NCBI GenBank assembly: GCA_034336665.1
Contig: CM067592.1
Span: 55,976,473 to 56,040,472 of the forward strand
Length of the DNA stretch: 64,000 nucleotides
Origin: Luscinia megarhynchos
Taxonomy: Eukaryota; Chordata; Aves; Passeriformes; Turdidae
Direction of reading: 5' to 3'
The notes under the pieces are model-generated. The model saw nothing but the letters and a program-made list of their open reading frames with translations, did no database searches and was not told the DNA's origin. Positions 59,631 through 64,000 of this stretch are shown here, in pieces (the stretch's first letter is position 1; each line of letters starts with the position of its first letter). Both the position numbers and the translations under genes were made by a program.

Positions 59631-62312
59631 GCACATCCACCTTACGTAAGGCTCTTTAGCATTTACAATCTGGAGACATTCCAACAATTGTGTTGGCATG
59701 ACGGCTGCAGATTCACAGAAGCTGAATCTTTGGAATAGATTTATATCTACAATTCAGTGACAACAAGAAAAGTATTTGGAAAGTTTTGACTGACAGAAGA
59801 TGGAAAAGATAATTTCGTTTGACTAGTGGCAACTAAATCAACACCTTTAAAAAGTAAGCATTAAGTGTCTATTAAGACTGCGATGGCAGAAAAATCTAGT
59901 ATGAACAGAAATATTAAAATTTAACTGAAAATTAGTTATATCATCTCTTTAGAACATTTTGTGTATGTGACTCCTTGAAAGATGTGCTGTTATATAGGAG
60001 AGCTTTCCACAAGCACTTCCTTCAGAATAGGAGTAGCCTTATTTTTCTCCTTTTTTTCATTAGAAATCCAGCGAACATCTGAGGAAGAAATAGGTGAGAA
60101 ATGAGATTAGTTTAAAAACTTCTCACAGTATTTAGCTATTTTCATCATATGATTAATGACCACATGATAGTCTGAGTGTTTTGAAGGGATGCAGGAGAGC
60201 TAGACAGTAAGGCAGGTGTCCCCAAGTAAGGTGTCCCATGGTGAGAGAAAAAGTCCCCTGAATCTTACTTTTATCCTTCCTTCTGAAATAAGAACTCCCT
60301 AGCTTTCAAAGAAACCAAATCAAGTATTTGTGGAGGAACAATTATCTCCCAAGAGTTCTTGTTTATTTCTCTGTTTTTTCTGTAGGCAAAATAATTGACT
60401 GTTTTGTAGGTCTTATGGCTGTTATCTCCCTTCTCTTCCTAGACAGTCATGAAATTTAACCAGAAATTAACCTTAAATTTGTCAGCTCACTAGCCTCTGA
60501 TATTTTCTTCTCATTAAATAACCCCAATTTCAGAAGGTAAGGAAAGAACATACCCATTTCAAAACTTAGGCATTAACTAGGAATTTTCCTTGTTTGTTAG
60601 GTAAGAGAAAATATCTCTGACACGAGTAGAACTCTTGACAATCTTTGAACTGAAAACAGGTTGACACTTGATTGTATAAAGAGCAAAATAAAAGCCCAAT
60701 GTCACTTGCTGTGGTGCTTCCCTGAAATGAGCAAGAATAATGATTGGATGCAAAATCTATTTACACAAAATGGCAGCTATCTCACCAGTGCATCAACTAA
60801 GTTAGCACCACAGCAGATTAGCCAAGGAGAGTAGATTGATGTTTAAAGCGAACTCAGAGTTTCTTGTCCAGTTCACCTAAAAAACAGAAAGAAAAGAAGC
60901 AATATGACACAATGTTTACTGCTAGAATCGTCCTGAAGCTTCTTCTCATTATTGTACTCTTACACAAATGCTTGTATTGGGCCTTAGCAATAATGGAGAT
61001 GAAATTTCAAGATAAACTAAATGGAGCACAAGTATAGCTACTGAAACAGTGAAATGGCTATCATTTGTTCACTTTGTTTCTGCTGAGTAAAACTCCTTGA
61101 ACAAAATTGCAAATACACATAATGTTGATATGAGGTTTTTGGCACACAGTGTTTTTTAACTGCTTTTATAGTCAGTGTGCTAAAAAGTGCCACACAGTAA
61201 CTCATGTACACAGAATTTCAAGAGGGTCTTAAATGTCTCTAATATTGAAAATATTAGCTATTACTCATAGACCACCAAGTGCTCCTCTTAGGTTAATGGT
61301 TTCCTAGTCAAAAATATCCAGTTGGTTTACACAGGAAGCCACAAAAACTAACATTCACTGAAGAGGTTTTCCTTTAAGCAAACACAAGTATCAGAACAGC
61401 AGATGACAGGCAAGAATTGGATCCAGTAATACTGAATTCTAAAGAATTTTCAATCAAACAAACACTTCCACAAAGCACTTGAAGAAACGTCTGGACAAAG
61501 CCCATACCCTACCTGGCGGGGGTTCCAAACATCTCGTGGAAACAACGGCACCACGAGTCGAATCCAGCATGTCTTTGAAGCAGGTTCTGCTGGGAGGAGG
61601 GCCTGGACCTGCAGGGTCCCCTCCCAGCCCTGGCTGGCCTGTGAAATCTCATGTCTGCTGCTTTGTGAAGCCAGCTGAGAAACCAGGCGCCTCGTTTCTG
61701 AGCCCTGGAGGGTGCCTGCTTGCCAAGAGCGCTGCTGCCAGAGGGGAAAGGCTTGCTGGTGAGGGGCAGGGGGTTTACTTTGTCCTTCTAGGCCTTTAAT
61801 GGCAGTAGGCAGTCCAGGCTGAAACACATAAGAGAGGAGCAAAATGACATCTGGGCCAGGAGATCTATTTTGTATTTTTTCCAGGACCTCCAAGTATAAC
61901 TTCTACCAACACTACTGAGAACCTCTTAACTGCTGCTTCTCCTCTGCACTAATACAGGTATTCTCTACAATGGTTTAAGTTTTACCAGAGAGCAGCAGCT
62001 CCAGAAAATATTTTGAGGAAATATTTGCCCTCACAGTTCTTAATATTTGCTCAAAGCACTCTGATCATTATCTCTGAGTTTCATTGCACCGTTAGGGGAA
62101 GGGAGTGCCCAAGATTCAGAGATACTTGTTAAAAGGTGCAACAAATTCAGTGGATCTGCAAAAGCTTACAAAGTTTTATTAGTAAGTAGAACACTTATCA
62201 CAGAAATCAGTATAACTTAGACCCTGGCCTCCATCCTCCAGATGGCAATGGGTTTTTGATAAAGGGGTAGAGCAAAATGGAAGAGGGAAAGAGAGATAAA
62301 TTAATTAAAGAG
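59631..62312. other. Unique sequence, no gene recognised
   Basis: A GC-richer stretch at 61500-61770 contains a 147-codon minus frame (61450-61893) and a 106-codon plus frame (61479-61799) over the same bases. Neither has a recognisable domain, and opposing frames in GC-rich DNA are expected. The stretch may be a decayed element or a regulatory patch. Confidence 0.45.

Positions 62313-64000
<1,688 letters not shown>

Noticed and set aside
61450..61893. 147-codon minus frame
   Set aside because: Sits in a GC-rich stretch with an opposing plus frame open over the same bases; no recognisable domain.

Overview
The window reads as a piece of a bird nuclear genome, most likely a songbird. Three things point there: a 5'-truncated CR1 LINE whose end carries the avian CR1 octamer tail (20832-21134, minus), several copies of a long terminal repeat (LTR) family abundant in birds (4407-4960 minus; 10996-11158 plus; 33603-33942 plus), and a second avian-type LTR (35852-36360). 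No L1 or Alu is present. Base composition is AT-rich, with scattered short GC-rich patches. No protein-coding gene could be supported. No open frame shows a recognisable cellular domain. The longest frames lie in simple repeats, and those left over are of the length expected by chance in this much DNA. The best description is a gene-poor intergenic or deep intronic segment.

Layout. 1-4406: unique AT/pyrimidine-rich DNA. 4407-4960: solo ERVL-type LTR with a near-perfect 5-bp target duplication. 4961-19500: mostly unique DNA with an LTR fragment (10996-11158), a possible older LTR-like stretch (12140-12450), a CTCF-like motif (about 15872) and two GC-rich patches (16569-16800, 18244-18560). 19440-21134: a MIR/L2-like relic inside an exon-shaped minus-strand interval, then the CR1. 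21135-31118: unique DNA with one palindromic TG/TA/CA microsatellite. 31119-31950: possible conserved noncoding block, exon-shaped interval and CTCF-like motif. 32054-36360: large CCTT array, LTR, ancient SINE/LINE tail, a short reverse-transcriptase-like peptide relic and a second LTR family. 36361-45950: unique DNA, with a 42-T homopolymer (41539) and a CpG-rich patch (43841-44120). 46037-46364: (GGGGAA)n. 47750-47880: cluster of regulatory-looking motifs. 53000-53190: tRNA-like relic next to an AT microsatellite. 55863-56128: (GGAAAA)n. 58438-58516: ancient CR1-like relic. 62313-62824: (GAAA)n.

The most distinctive property is four long homopurine/homopyrimidine arrays with different repeat units (GGAA, GGGGAA, GGAAAA, GAAA) within 31 kb. 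They could adopt triplex or G-quadruplex structure. The most speculative but potentially most informative items are the reverse-transcriptase-like peptide (34989-35210) and the tRNA-like element (53000-53073). No gene set working together as a new system was found. Family assignments rest on remembered consensus patterns and could not be checked by search.
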